Notes: generated from the sequence alone by a model not told the origin. A DNA stretch of 64,000 nt from an uncultured Gellertiella sp. (GCF_963457605.1 NZ_OY735139.1:3254001-3318000), one strand, 5' to 3'. Shown: positions 1 through 10,059, numbered from the stretch's first letter. A program made the numbers and translations.

Positions 1-54
1 CATGCCCCGCAGCCGGTTCGCCATGGTCCGGACCACCTCCCGCAGGACAGGCAT
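1..54 (-). CDS. 5' end of an unidentified gene, partial
   Basis: An ATG on the minus strand (52-54) overlaps the TGA stop of the M16 peptidase gene by one base (TGATG). An open frame runs from it to the window edge, reading MPVLREVVRTMANRLRGM. The overlap suggests translational coupling to the peptidase gene. Eighteen residues are too few to assign a family, so no function is given. Confidence 0.3.
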   Translation of the reverse strand, partial: MPVLREVVRTMANRLRGM

Positions 55-1352
55 CAGCCGTTGGCTGACAGCACGCGCGGATGCGCGGCAGACAGCGAGG
101 CGACGATATCCGACATCGGAGCCAGATGCTCGAGCGGGCCAATGGCCGACAGCGTCGGCACGGTGTCGAAGAACAGCCGGCCGGCAAGGTCGGTGAGGCG
201 CTGGGTGGTGATGCCGCCCAGCCTTTCCATCATCTCGTTGTTGGGAATGATCCGGCCATAGAGCATCATCTGCCGGGCGATCTGTCCGGCACGCGCCGCC
301 GGGCTTTCCTGGCCCATCAGCAATTGCGCGCGGATCTGGGCGCGGGCCCGCTCGATTTCCTGCTGGTCGATCCGCTCGGAACTCTTGCGCAGCTCGTCGA
401 TGATGACGGGCACCAGTTCCGGCAGGTTCTCGCCGCCGGTCGCGGCATGGATGCCGAAAATGCCGGTATCGGAAAAGCCCCAGTGGAAGGCATAGACGGA
501 ATAGCAGAGCCCGCGGATTTCGCGCACTTCCTGGAACAGCCGCGAGGACATGCCGCCGCCGAGAATGTTGGCGAGGAGCTGCGAACAGTAGAAATCCCGC
601 ATGTGATAGGCGCGGCCTTCAAAGCCGAGCAGCACCTGGGTATCCATGAGGTCGCGGGTTTCGCGCACGTCGCCGCCGGTATAGCGGGCGATATCCATCA
701 CCGGTTCGATGGAGGGCTTTGCCGGCAGCGACGAGAAACGCTGTTCCACCTCGCGCACGAAGGCCTGGTGCTCGACCGCACCGGCGGCAATCACGAACAT
801 CCGGTCGGTGGTGTAATTGCGGGCGAGATAATGGCGGATCTGGTCCGGGGTAAAGGACATCACCGTTTCCGGCGTGCCAAGGATCGAGCGGCCGATGGTC
901 TGGTTATGGAAGGCGACTTCGGAGAACCGGTCGAACACCACGTCATCGGGCGTGTCGTCGGCAGCGCCGATTTCCTGCAGGATGACGTTTTTCTCGCGCG
1001 CCAGTTCTTCCTCGTCGAACACCGATTCCGTCAGGATATCGGCCAGAATGTCGACCGCCAGCGGCACATGGTCCTTCAGCACCCGGGCGTAATAGGACGT
1101 GGTTTCGGTCGAGGTGGCAGCATTGACCTCGCCGCCGACATTCTCGATTTCCTCGGCAATGTCACGGGCCGAGCGGCGCGTCGTGCCCTTGAAGGCCATG
1201 TGCTCGAGAAGATGGGCAATGCCGTGCTCCTCGCGCGTTTCGTTGCGTGAACCCGACTTGATCCAGACACCGAGAGCAACGCTCTCCAGATGCGGCATGC
1301 TTTCCGTTACGACGGTCAAACCGGAGGCAAGCCGGGTACACTCAACTTTCAT
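54..1352 (-). CDS. M16 family zinc metallopeptidase (processing-peptidase type)
   Basis: 432 aa. The inverted zinc motif HLLEH lies at residues 47-51, within EEHGIAHLLEHMAFKGT. This is the signature of the pitrilysin/mitochondrial processing peptidase family, and the length fits the single-chain bacterial PqqL/YmxG-type enzymes. It is probably a cytoplasmic or periplasmic peptidase of unknown substrate. The start is the ATG at 1352 (an ATG at 1355 precedes it); GGAAAGAG lies just upstream on the minus strand, and this position begins the family N-terminus MKVECTRLASGL. It follows thrC by about 25 bases on the same strand, so the two are probably one transcript. A longer open frame upstream only reads through thrC. 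Confidence 0.9.
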   Translation of the reverse strand: MKVECTRLASGLTVVTESMPHLESVALGVWIKSGSRNETREEHGIAHLLEHMAFKGTTRRSARDIAEEIENVGGEVNAATSTETTSYYARVLKDHVPLAVDILADILTESVFDEEELAREKNVILQEIGAADDTPDDVVFDRFSEVAFHNQTIGRSILGTPETVMSFTPDQIRHYLARNYTTDRMFVIAAGAVEHQAFVREVEQRFSSLPAKPSIEPVMDIARYTGGDVRETRDLMDTQVLLGFEGRAYHMRDFYCSQLLANILGGGMSSRLFQEVREIRGLCYSVYAFHWGFSDTGIFGIHAATGGENLPELVPVIIDELRKSSERIDQQEIERARAQIRAQLLMGQESPAARAGQIARQMMLYGRIIPNNEMMERLGGITTQRLTDLAGRLFFDTVPTLSAIGPLEHLAPMSDIVASLSAAHPRVLSANG

Positions 1353-1378
1353 CATCACTCTTTCCGCGTCCTCAGGCC

Positions 1379-2779
1379 TTACGCGCTCTTGGCGCGGGCA
1401 TGGGAGCCAATGAAGGTTTCCATCGCCTTGAGATCTGCGTCCAGAACCTCGAAGCGTTCTTTCCTGTCCATCAGGTCGCCGAGCCACAGCGGCAGCGCCG
1501 GGTCGACACCCGTGGCCTCCTTGACGGCCTTCGGGAATTTCGCCGGATGCGCGGTGGCAAGCGTAATCATCGGACTATTGGATTTTTCGTGCGCCTTGGC
1601 AACAAAAACTCCAACGGCGCTGTGCGGATCGGCGAGATAGCCGGTGTCTTCCAGCGTCTGGCGCATGGTCTCAGCCACCTGCTTTTCGCTGGCGCGGCCG
1701 GCCTTGAACAGGCGGCGGATGTTTTTCAGCGCCGCCGGTGCGATCTCGAAGGCACCGGATTGCTTGAGGTTTTCCATCAGCTGGCGAATGGCACCGGCAT
1801 CGCGGCCATAGGCCTCAAACAGCAGCCGCTCGAAATTCGAGGAAATCTGGATATCCATCGACGGCGTGGTGGTCGCCCTGGCGGGCTTCATCTCGTAACG
1901 CCCGGTCCTGATGGCGCGGGCAAGAATGTCGTTCTCGTTGGTGGCAATCACCAGCCGGTCAATCGGCAGGCCCATCTGCTTCGCCACATAGCCGGCAAAG
2001 ATGTCACCGAAATTGCCGGTCGGCACGGTGAAGGAGAGCTTGCGGTCGGGCGCGCCCAGCGACACGGCGGCGGTGAAATAATAGACCACCTGCGCCATGA
2101 TCCGCGCCCAGTTGATCGAGTTGACACCCGACAGCTTCACCCGGTTGCGGAACGGCTGGTCGTTGAACATTGCCTTCACGAGGTTCTGGCAATCGTCGAA
2201 ATTGCCCCTGACGGCAATGGCATGGACATTGGCCTGCGTCGAGGTGGTCATCTGCCGCTGCTGCACCGGCGACACCTTGCCTTCGGGAAACAGGATGAAG
2301 ATATCGGTGCGGTCACGCCCGGCAAAGGCGTCGATGGCGGCCCCGCCGGTATCGCCCGAGGTGGCCCCCACAATCGTCGCCCGCTCGCCGCGCTTTTCCA
2401 GTACATGGTCCATCAGCCGGGCAATCAGCTGCATCGCCACATCCTTGAAGGCGAGCGTCGTGCCGTGGAAAAGCTCGAGCAGGAAGGCATTCGGCCCGGT
2501 CTGGACGAGGGGGGCAATCGCCGGATGGCGGAATGTCGCATAGGCCTCGCCAATCATCCTTTTCAGGTCTTCTGCGGCAATCTCGTCGCCGGTGAAGTGG
2601 CGGAGGATGTCGAAGGCCGCCTGCTGATAGGTCATGCCACGCAGCGCGCGGATGTCCTTCTTCGACAGCACGGGCCAGGTGCGGGGCACATAGAGGCCCC
2701 CATCGCTCGCCAGTCCCGCGAGCAGGGCATCGCAAAAGCCGAGGGCAGGGGCGTCGCCCCGGGTCGAGATATAGTCCAC
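1379..2779 (-). CDS. thrC: threonine synthase
   Basis: 466 aa. Converts O-phosphohomoserine to threonine with PLP, the last step of threonine synthesis, in the cytoplasm. The N-terminus MDYISTRG and the segment HGTTLAFKDVAMQ (Lys112 is the probable Schiff-base lysine) are typical of the long bacterial/fungal-type threonine synthase (fold type II). Further glycine-rich phosphate-binding segments are GATSGDTGGAA and PTGNFGD. The length is full. It is followed closely by the M16 peptidase, an arrangement common in rhizobia. Confidence 0.95.
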   Translation of the reverse strand: MDYISTRGDAPALGFCDALLAGLASDGGLYVPRTWPVLSKKDIRALRGMTYQQAAFDILRHFTGDEIAAEDLKRMIGEAYATFRHPAIAPLVQTGPNAFLLELFHGTTLAFKDVAMQLIARLMDHVLEKRGERATIVGATSGDTGGAAIDAFAGRDRTDIFILFPEGKVSPVQQRQMTTSTQANVHAIAVRGNFDDCQNLVKAMFNDQPFRNRVKLSGVNSINWARIMAQVVYYFTAAVSLGAPDRKLSFTVPTGNFGDIFAGYVAKQMGLPIDRLVIATNENDILARAIRTGRYEMKPARATTTPSMDIQISSNFERLLFEAYGRDAGAIRQLMENLKQSGAFEIAPAALKNIRRLFKAGRASEKQVAETMRQTLEDTGYLADPHSAVGVFVAKAHEKSNSPMITLATAHPAKFPKAVKEATGVDPALPLWLGDLMDRKERFEVLDADLKAMETFIGSHARAKSA

Positions 2780-3096
2780 GCGTCAGGTTCCTTGAATCTG
2801 GATGTCGTCACCAAAGTCTAAGCCCGGGCTGTTATGCCGGTTGGTCTTTTTGCGCCAAAATCGCCGGGTGACTTTCGTTGTTAGAGGAGTCCGGACCCGC
2901 CGTCCAATCCCGCCGTCAGGCGGGCAATCCGGGCCCGCTTCCGGATTGCCCGGAAAAGCTGCCCAAAACCCGGTGCCCCCAATCGATTTTTATCCGCGCC
3001 GCTGCTATAGAGCATCCGCAAGGGGCATGGAAAGGCCTCGTTTTTTGATTGTTGGCGGCAGGCTGGTGCCGCAGCAGATGAGGGAGTGCCGAAGAT
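2780..3096. other. intergenic region with an 11-bp perfect hairpin
   Basis: This region separates thrC (-) from a lipoprotein gene (+). It contains a perfect inverted repeat: CGGGCAATCCG (2921-2931) pairs with CGGATTGCCCG (2942-2952) across a 10-base loop. No T-run follows on either strand, so it is not a standard terminator. It lies about 140 bases upstream of thrC and could sit in the thrC leader. A TATAGA (3006-3011) could be the -10 of the lipoprotein gene, but I see no convincing -35. No gene was found. Confidence 0.5.
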
Positions 3097-3690
3097 ATGA
3101 CAGGCAAGGTTCAGGCGAAACGTTTCATGGCGGCCGCGCCGGTTGCCGCAATGGCCGCAACGCTGGCGCTGGTGGCGGGCTGCGCCCCGGAAAACACCAC
3201 GTTCCAGCGGGGTGCCCATTCGCCCGGCATCAAGTTCTTCAAGCCCGCCCAGGGGTCGAGCGCCCCTGTCGTCAGCGGCGCCTGTCCGCAGGTCTCGCTG
3301 CGCGACGGCACGTCCTCGATGCGCAAATTTGCAAGGGGCGTCAAGGACGACCCGGCAAAGCTGGTCATGCAGGCCTCGCTTGCCCAGGCGACGCGGCAAT
3401 GCACCGCCAATGAAAGCGGCCTCACCATCACCGTGATGGCGCAGGGCCGTCTCGTCGAGGGGCCGCAGGGCAAGCCCGGCGCCTCCTACGCATTGCCGAT
3501 CCGGGTTGCGGTGATCGAAGGCGACAAGACCATCTACAGCCAGCTCGTCAAGTTCAACGCCAGCCTGCCCGCAGGCCAGACCACCGGGCAGTTCCTGTTT
3601 TCCAAGAATGACGTGACGGTTCCCGCCACCACCGGGGCCACCTCGCTGGTCTTTGTCGGCTTTGACGAAGGACCTTACAACACCAAGTAG
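3097..3690 (+). CDS. small lipoprotein of unknown function
   Basis: 197 aa. The N-terminus carries a basic stretch (MTGKVQAKRF), a hydrophobic segment, and a lipobox LVAGC with the lipidated cysteine at residue 29, so the mature protein should be membrane-anchored facing the periplasm. The remainder has beta-rich character with no catalytic motif I recognise. An ATG at residue 11 is an alternative start that would still leave a signal peptide. It is probably a conserved rhizobial lipoprotein. Confidence 0.75.
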   Translation: MTGKVQAKRFMAAAPVAAMAATLALVAGCAPENTTFQRGAHSPGIKFFKPAQGSSAPVVSGACPQVSLRDGTSSMRKFARGVKDDPAKLVMQASLAQATRQCTANESGLTITVMAQGRLVEGPQGKPGASYALPIRVAVIEGDKTIYSQLVKFNASLPAGQTTGQFLFSKNDVTVPATTGATSLVFVGFDEGPYNTK

Positions 3691-3757
3691 GACGAACTGA
3701 CGCAGGGGCCGAAAGGCAGGGTTCGGGGGAACCCGTCCCGCAGACAGGATGGGGCAG

Positions 3758-4700
3758 ATGAAGGTGGGGATCATCCTGAACCCGGTTTCCGGCGGCGGAC
3801 GGGCTGTCGGGCACGGGCCTGCGGTGCGCGAGGCGCTGGCCGCACTCGCCGAAACGGTCGAGCTTTGCGAAAGCCGCCATCCCGGCCACGCGCCGGTGCT
3901 GGCTGAAGATTTTGCCGCCCGCGGCTTCGATCTGGTGATCGCCTTCGGCGGTGATGGCACGATTGGCGAGGTGACCGATGGCCTGATGCGCCATCAGCCG
4001 GGCGAGGGGGCGAAGCGCCCGGAACTCGGCTTCATTACGGCAGGCACCGGCTCGGATTTCAGCCGCAATTTCGCGCCCCGTACCAGCCCCGCCGAGGCCG
4101 CGCGGGCGCTGTTTCATGCGGTGCCGAAGCCGGTGGATGTCGGTCACGTCGACCATGTCGATGCCGACGGTGTGCGGGTCTCCCGGCACTTCATCAATAT
4201 CGCCAGTTTCGGCGTTTCCGGTGCGATAGCGGCGGCGGTCAACCGGACGCGGGCAAAGGGCACGTCCTGCGGACCGCTCGTCTATTTCCTCGCCTCGCTG
4301 AAGGCGCTGCTGACCTATCCCTTTCCGACCGTCTCGATCCGCATCGACGACGGGGCCGCCGAGACGCAGAAGATCGCGCTGGTGGCGATTGCCAATGGCG
4401 CCTGGTTCGGCGGCGGCATGAAGGTGGCCCCGGATGCCGATGTCTCTGACGGGCTGTTCGATGTGGTGATCATTGCCGCCACCACCCGGCTGCGGCTGCT
4501 CGGCAATCTTCTGCAGGTCTATACCGGGCGGCACCGCTTCAGCCCGAATGTCCGGATTGCTGCGGGCGCGAAAACTGTCGGTCGAGCCTGTGACGGTGAA
4601 GGGGAGCGAAGGCGTGCTGCTGGATATCGACGGCGAAAGCCCGGGCAGGGCTCCGGCCCGCTACGGGATGAAACCCGGCGCGCTGCTGCTCAGGGTCTGA
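3758..4700 (+). pseudogene. diacylglycerol kinase-like lipid kinase (DAGK catalytic domain), frameshifted near the 3' end
   Basis: The N-terminal reading MKVGIILNPVSGGGRAV and the nucleotide-binding loop FGGDGTIGEV identify a YegS/DgkB-like lipid or sphingosine kinase. The frame that encodes residues 1 to about 268 runs on to nonsense after VRIAAG. The frame one base over encodes the expected C-terminus (ARKLSVEPVTVKGSEGVLL, ending at the TGA at 4700). Removing one G from the GGG at 4564-4566 restores a normal enzyme of about 313 residues. It is either a sequencing or assembly error or a real recent frameshift. The start is ATG 3758 or 3749. It converges on the HAD gene, whose stop is 28 bases away. 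Confidence 0.75.
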
Positions 4701-4727
4701 CCCTGCAAAATCCCTGATGGCGCTGGA

Positions 4728-5418
4728 TCAGATCGCGCCGGCCCATTCCGACAGCGCCGTGACGGTGGCAGGCAACTGGTGCATGCGCGAGATCACGGTT
4801 TCCGCCCCCGCATCCGTCAGCCGGTCGGCATGCGACGGATAGGTGTGGGAGGCACCGGTAAAGCCGATCACCCGCATCCCGGCGGCAACCGCACCCCTGA
4901 CGCCATGGACGGAATCCTCGATGACCAGGCAGCGCGACGGTGCGACATTCATCTCTTTCGCCGCATGGAGGAAAATGTCGGGACGCGGCTTCACCCTGTC
5001 TTCGCCGAGATCGCGGGCCGAATAGATATGCCCCTCGAAATAGGGCTTCAGGCCGACATGGGTGAGCATGGCATTGAGCCGCTGACGTGGTGGAATTGGA
5101 GCAGATGCAGCGCGGCTGGGTGATGCGCGCCAGCGCCTGCCTGACGCCGGGAATGATCTCGACGTCCCGGGCCAGCCGTTCGTCGAGCAGCTTTTCCGAC
5201 TTGTCGATCAGCGAGGCCGACAGCGGAATGGCGGCTTCCTGCTCGACGGCAAGCAGGATGTTGCGCCAGATCATCCCGGCAAAGCGCTCGCCCATCTCTT
5301 CCGCCGAAATCGGATATCCGGCCTCGGTCAGAAGCGCCGATTCCACTTCGGCCGCGATAATCTCCGAATCGACCAGAACGCCGTCGTTGTCGAAGATGAT
5401 GAGATCAATGCCGCTCAT
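4728..5418 (-). pseudogene. HAD-superfamily phosphatase (phosphoglycolate phosphatase/phosphosugar type), frameshifted
   Basis: The start ATG at 5418 follows GGACGGA. The protein begins MSGIDLIIFDNDGVLVDSE, with the DxDxV catalytic motif of HAD hydrolases, then a helical cap, then CICSNSTTS (motif II). At about 5080-5084 the frame breaks. The neighbouring frame continues with NAMLTHVGLKPYFEG and motifs III/IV (KPRPDIFLHAA, CLVIEDSVHG) to the TGA at 4728. Removing one base from GCCGCTGACG joins the two parts into a normal protein of about 229 aa. The uninterrupted frame to 4690 is not the real C-terminus. Confidence 0.75.
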
Positions 5419-5628
5419 GGTTCCGTCCGGTTTTTGTGACAATTCGGCTTGCTACACGATAGGACGGCCAAGAACAATCCCGGCATGGGGGCTCTGTCCC
5501 GCATGGCTGCCCAACGGATGCGGCGGGACTTCGGGACGGGTGACCCTAAACGGGCTTGTATGCCGATTTTGTCCGGCTTTTTTGCCGCAAACCCGTTTCC
5601 CTTGCCGCTGAAAATGCTAAGAGCAGCC

Positions 5629-6321
5629 ATGATCAGGGCAAGCGACGACATGACTGCGGAAAAGACCGGCCAGACGCTTGCCGACCGGATCAGCCGGACG
5701 CTGGCCGACCGCATCATCAGGGGCGAGCTTTTGCCGGGCACGCGGCTGCGGCAGGATCATGTCGCCGAGGAATTCGGCGCGAGCCATGTGCCGGTGCGCG
5801 AGGCCTTCCGGCGGCTGGAGGCGCAGGGTCTGGCCATCAGCGAGCCGCGCCGTGGGGTGCGGGTCGCAGCCTTCGATCTGCGGGAGGTGCGCGAGGTCGC
5901 CGAAATGCGCGCCGCGCTCGAAGTTCTCGCGCTGAAGCACGCAGCCCCCCACCTGACGGCCTCGATCCTTGACGCTGCGGAAGAGGCAACCCGCGAGGGG
6001 GATGAGGCGGGCGATGTCCGGGAATGGGAAGCGGCCAACCGCCGCTTTCACCTGACGATCCTGTCGACCTGCGGCATGCCGCGGCTGATCGCCTCCATCG
6101 ACGATCTCCACTCCGTCTCCGCCCGCTTCCTGTTTTCCGCCTGGCGCTCCGGCTGGGAAGCCCGCACCGACCACGACCACCGCACCATCCTGACGGCGCT
6201 GCGCCGTGGCGAGATCAACGAAGCCCTTGCCGTACTTGCCCGCCACGTCCAGTGGATCGGCAAAACCCCCATCCGCACCGCCTCCGGCACCACCCGCGAA
6301 GCCTTCGCGATTGTCGGCTAG
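5629..6321 (+). CDS. GntR-family transcriptional regulator with FCD domain
   Basis: About 230 aa. The N-terminal winged helix (LADRIIRGELLPGTRLRQDHVAEEFGASHVPVREAFRRLEAQGL) is the classic GntR DNA-binding domain. The C-terminal all-helical FCD ligand domain contains the metal-binding pattern (RRFHLTIL and HDHRTILTAL). FadR/FCD regulators respond to carboxylic acids or sugar acids; the ligand here is unknown. I chose ATG 5629 (AAGAGC upstream); ATG 5650 is an alternative. The open frame upstream of 5629 has no family similarity and overlaps the HAD promoter region. Confidence 0.88.
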   Translation: MIRASDDMTAEKTGQTLADRISRTLADRIIRGELLPGTRLRQDHVAEEFGASHVPVREAFRRLEAQGLAISEPRRGVRVAAFDLREVREVAEMRAALEVLALKHAAPHLTASILDAAEEATREGDEAGDVREWEAANRRFHLTILSTCGMPRLIASIDDLHSVSARFLFSAWRSGWEARTDHDHRTILTALRRGEINEALAVLARHVQWIGKTPIRTASGTTREAFAIVG

Positions 6322-6358
6322 GGGCGTCCGGTTGGTGCCGGCGGAGCGGGCTTTAGCC

Positions 6359-6423
6359 GGTTATATTGACTTATATGGGGTTATAGCCCATTCTTCCTAT
6401 AAGTGGATAAACTGGATATAACC
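6359..6423 (+). promoter_or_regulatory. nested inverted-repeat region immediately before the AAA ATPase gene
   Basis: An outer 8-bp repeat GGTTATAT (6359-6366) / ATATAACC (6416-6423) encloses an inner pair TTATAG (6381-6386) / CTATAA (6397-6402) with almost the same centre (about 6391). A further TTATAT lies at 6371-6376. The block is AT-rich in a GC-rich context and ends directly at the ATG at 6424, with no Shine-Dalgarno sequence between. It looks like an operator or a translation-controlling hairpin. This is inference from symmetry only. Confidence 0.5.
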
Positions 6424-7611
6424 ATGGACGCCGTCAGAAATCCCTTTGCGCCGGGCGCCGGGTCGCAGCCACCGGAACTGGCCGGCCGCGAGACGATTCT
6501 CGAGGATGCGAGGATTGCCATCGAGCGGTCCATTCGCGGCAGGCCCGCCCAGTCGCAGATCCTGCTCGGGCTCAGGGGCGTCGGCAAGACCGTGCTTTTG
6601 AACCGGATCCAGGAGATCGCGGAAGCAAACGGCCATCTCGCCTCGATCATCGAGGCACCGGAGGGAAGCCCGCTTCCGGGCCTGCTTTATCCGCGCATTC
6701 ACCAGCTGTTGCGCAAGCTGGACAGGCTCCAGCAGGCAAGGGCGCTTACCCATGGCGCGATGCGGGCGCTGCGGAGCTTCGCCTCCGCCTTCAAGCTGGA
6801 CGTCGGGGATTTCTCGCTGTCGGTCGATCCGGAAGCGGGCACGGCGGACAGCGGCAATATCGAATATGATCTTGCCGAGCTGTTCGTCAGGGTGGGCGAG
6901 GCGGCCCGGTCTGCGGGCAAGGCCTGGACCCTGCTGATCGACGAGATCCAGTATCTCGACCCCGGCGACTACGCGGCGCTGATCGTCGCCATGCACCGCA
7001 TCAGCCAGAAGCGGTTGCCGGTCCTGTTCTTCGGTGCCGGTCTCCCGCAGGTGGCGGCCCTGTCGGGGGATGCCAAATCCTATGCCGAACGGCTGTTCAC
7101 CTTTCCGTCCGTAGGGGCGCTCGACCCGGCATCGGCGGAGCTTGCCATCCGCAATCCGATTGAGGAGGAAGGCGAAGACATCACCGAGGCGGCGCTGAAG
7201 GCCATTGTCGCCAAGACCCATGGCTATCCCTATTTCCTGCAGGAATGGGGGTATCAGGCCTGGAATGCTGCCGATCACGGCCCTATCGATCTGAAGGATG
7301 TCGAGCACTCCTCGACCTCCGCCCTGCGCCGCCTGGACGACGGGTTTTTCCGGGTGCGGTTTGACCGGCTGACCCCGCGCGAGCGCGAATATGTCTGCGC
7401 CATGGCAAGCCTCGGCGACGGACCCTACAAGTCGGGCGATGTTGCCGAGGTGATGAAGGAACCCATCAACAGGATGGGGCCGATGCGGTCCAACATCATC
7501 CGGAAGGGCATGATCTACAGCCCCGCCTATGGAGACGTGGATTTCACCGTGCCGCTGTTCGGCGACTATCTCCGGCGCAACCGGATGAACGCGCAGGCCC
7601 CGCGTTCCTGA
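6424..7611 (+). CDS. stand-alone AAA (STAND-like) ATP-binding protein
   Basis: 395 aa. The N-terminus MDAVRNPFAPGAG and ELAGRE are typical of a widespread family of single-gene P-loop ATPases found in many soil bacteria. Walker A is GLRGVGKT (residues 49-56) and Walker B is TLLIDEIQYL. A C-terminal winged-helix-like segment includes FDRLTPREREYVCAMASLG. The architecture resembles archaeal and MNS/STAND ATPases; a cellular role is not established. GTG 6403 is an alternative start, but the upstream dyad and family N-terminus favour ATG 6424. No partner gene is adjacent. Confidence 0.8.
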   Translation: MDAVRNPFAPGAGSQPPELAGRETILEDARIAIERSIRGRPAQSQILLGLRGVGKTVLLNRIQEIAEANGHLASIIEAPEGSPLPGLLYPRIHQLLRKLDRLQQARALTHGAMRALRSFASAFKLDVGDFSLSVDPEAGTADSGNIEYDLAELFVRVGEAARSAGKAWTLLIDEIQYLDPGDYAALIVAMHRISQKRLPVLFFGAGLPQVAALSGDAKSYAERLFTFPSVGALDPASAELAIRNPIEEEGEDITEAALKAIVAKTHGYPYFLQEWGYQAWNAADHGPIDLKDVEHSSTSALRRLDDGFFRVRFDRLTPREREYVCAMASLGDGPYKSGDVAEVMKEPINRMGPMRSNIIRKGMIYSPAYGDVDFTVPLFGDYLRRNRMNAQAPRS

Positions 7612-7768
7612 GGCCCCCTGGCGGGGATTGCCGTCACTGAAGCCGCCCCGGCGGCATCATCAGCCCTGTCCATTCCTCCCGCCAAACCACGTTCTTTCCA
7701 CTTTTCGCATTCCTGTTCAGCCTTTGGTAACCAAGATCAGTAACCATGGGCGTCAAGGATTTGTTTAG

Positions 7769-8929
<1,161 letters not shown>

Positions 8930-8943
8930 CTTTCAAAGCCCTT

Positions 8944-8976
8944 CCTGCCGCCGCTCCCTCCAGTTCCGGCGGCAGG
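8944..8976 (+). terminator. hairpin downstream of ccrM, no T-run
   Basis: CCTGCCGCCG (8944-8953) pairs perfectly with CGGCGGCAGG (8967-8976), 14 bases after the ccrM stop. There is no U-tract, so intrinsic termination is uncertain. It may protect the 3' end or act with Rho. Confidence 0.4.
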
Positions 8977-9233
8977 GCAGCCAGACCCGGTCCTTTGCCA
9001 GAGAATGTCTGGTTGAAATATACTTTCCCTATCGCATTTTCCGAACCCAATTCTTATGTTAGCGTAACTGGAATTAATTTGCTGGCACCAGATACCTGGT
9101 CCGCTTGACCCGGCATGGGAAGTCACGAGGTATGTGTGACAGGATGGTCTGCTGCAAAAGCCTGTGACGAAAGATTGGCCAGCAAACAATTATGGGAAAT
9201 CGCCCGCAAGGCCCAAAATGCGAGGTGCGAGTG
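8977..9233. other. intergenic region, start of the AT-rich accessory block
   Basis: Between the ccrM hairpin and the Panacea-domain gene the composition drops to AT-rich from about 9000 onward, marking the edge of a probable insertion. No gene or clear promoter is recognised. The in-frame ATG at 9192 is not preferred as a start because the better Shine-Dalgarno (GAGG) precedes ATG 9234. Confidence 0.4.
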
Positions 9234-9677
9234 ATGGCTGCACAACTGGATTCTGTTGCCAAATACATTGCTGAAGAAGCCAACTGGGGATTAAGCAACC
9301 TCGAGCTTCAAAAGCTCATGTATCTTGCCCAAATGATTCACATGGGAAGGTACGATGGAAGGCCCCTGTTTGACGGGTCTTTTCAGGCTTGGGATTTTGG
9401 CCCCGTAGAGCCAAGTCTTTACCACAGGGCCAAGGTGTTCGGTGCCCGTCCTGTCAAGGACATTTTCATCAGTGCCAAGACCTTCAAGCCCAATGACTAC
9501 CGGCGAACGGTCATGGACGATGTATGCAAAAGATTCTTGAAGTTCACGGCAGGTGAACTTGTTGAAATTACACATTGGGACGGTGGCGCGTGGGCAAAGC
9601 ACTATGTTCCTGGTTTTAAAGGGATTCGCATACCGGATTCAGATATAAAGGCTGAGTATGATCGACGCCAGCAATGA
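9234..9677 (+). CDS. Panacea-domain (DUF4065) protein, probable antitoxin PanA
   Basis: 147 aa. The N-terminal pattern (AKYIAEEANWGLSNLELQKLMYLAQMIHMGRYDGRPLFDGSFQAWDFGPVEPSLY) is diagnostic of the Panacea/SocA-like domain: the LQKLxYxAQ helix, then AWxxGPVxPxxY. These proteins are promiscuous antitoxins or proteolytic adaptors that neutralise unrelated toxins encoded next to them. The start ATG 9234 follows GAGG. The 3' end overlaps the next gene by 20 bases, a typical toxin-antitoxin coupling. AT content is higher than that of the flanking core genes, suggesting transfer. Confidence 0.85.
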   Translation: MAAQLDSVAKYIAEEANWGLSNLELQKLMYLAQMIHMGRYDGRPLFDGSFQAWDFGPVEPSLYHRAKVFGARPVKDIFISAKTFKPNDYRRTVMDDVCKRFLKFTAGELVEITHWDGGAWAKHYVPGFKGIRIPDSDIKAEYDRRQQ

Positions 9678-10059
9678 TGATTTGGACGGATTTAGACCTA
9701 ATGCCGGTGACAAGAAACTAGATGACAAAACGGTTTATCTCGAAAATGAACTGGTCGCTTTGAAGTCAAGTTTCAACAAGGAGAGAGTTACATATCATTT
9801 TGTAATTGGAATTTTGTTGAATATTATAATATTTTATTTGTCTTCAGATGGGTCTGTAAAGTACCTGACTCTTTTTGGGTCTGTGATTGTTTTATACGCA
9901 ACCGCAAGATGGCTGGATCACCCGTGGATGGGAGACACGCTTGCCAGGTGGCATGATCTTTTATTTGAGGCATGCAGACGCAAACTGGTGGGAAAGACCA
10001 CAGAAGAAACCGAGCCCCTGCCAATTGATCACGGGAAAAATGAGAGAAATATAAATTAA
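9658..10059 (+). CDS. small two-helix membrane protein, candidate toxin of the Panacea pair
   Basis: 133 aa. A charged N-terminus with a short helical/coiled segment (KTVYLENELVALKSSFNKER) is followed by two hydrophobic helices, at about residues 46-63 (YHFVIGILLNIIIFYLSS) and 69-86 (YLTLFGSVIVLYATARWL). A soluble basic/acidic tail follows. It starts with ATG 9658 inside the end of the Panacea gene, preceded by AAGG. I do not recognise a family. By context it may be a membrane-acting toxin neutralised by the upstream protein. The base composition is as AT-rich as its partner, so the two likely arrived together. Confidence 0.65.
   Translation: MIDASNDDLDGFRPNAGDKKLDDKTVYLENELVALKSSFNKERVTYHFVIGILLNIIIFYLSSDGSVKYLTLFGSVIVLYATARWLDHPWMGDTLARWHDLLFEACRRKLVGKTTEETEPLPIDHGKNERNIN

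Noticed and set aside
4564-5084. Programmed ribosomal frameshifting in the two disrupted genes
   Set aside because: No slippery heptamer or downstream structure at either site; single-base error or mutation is simpler.
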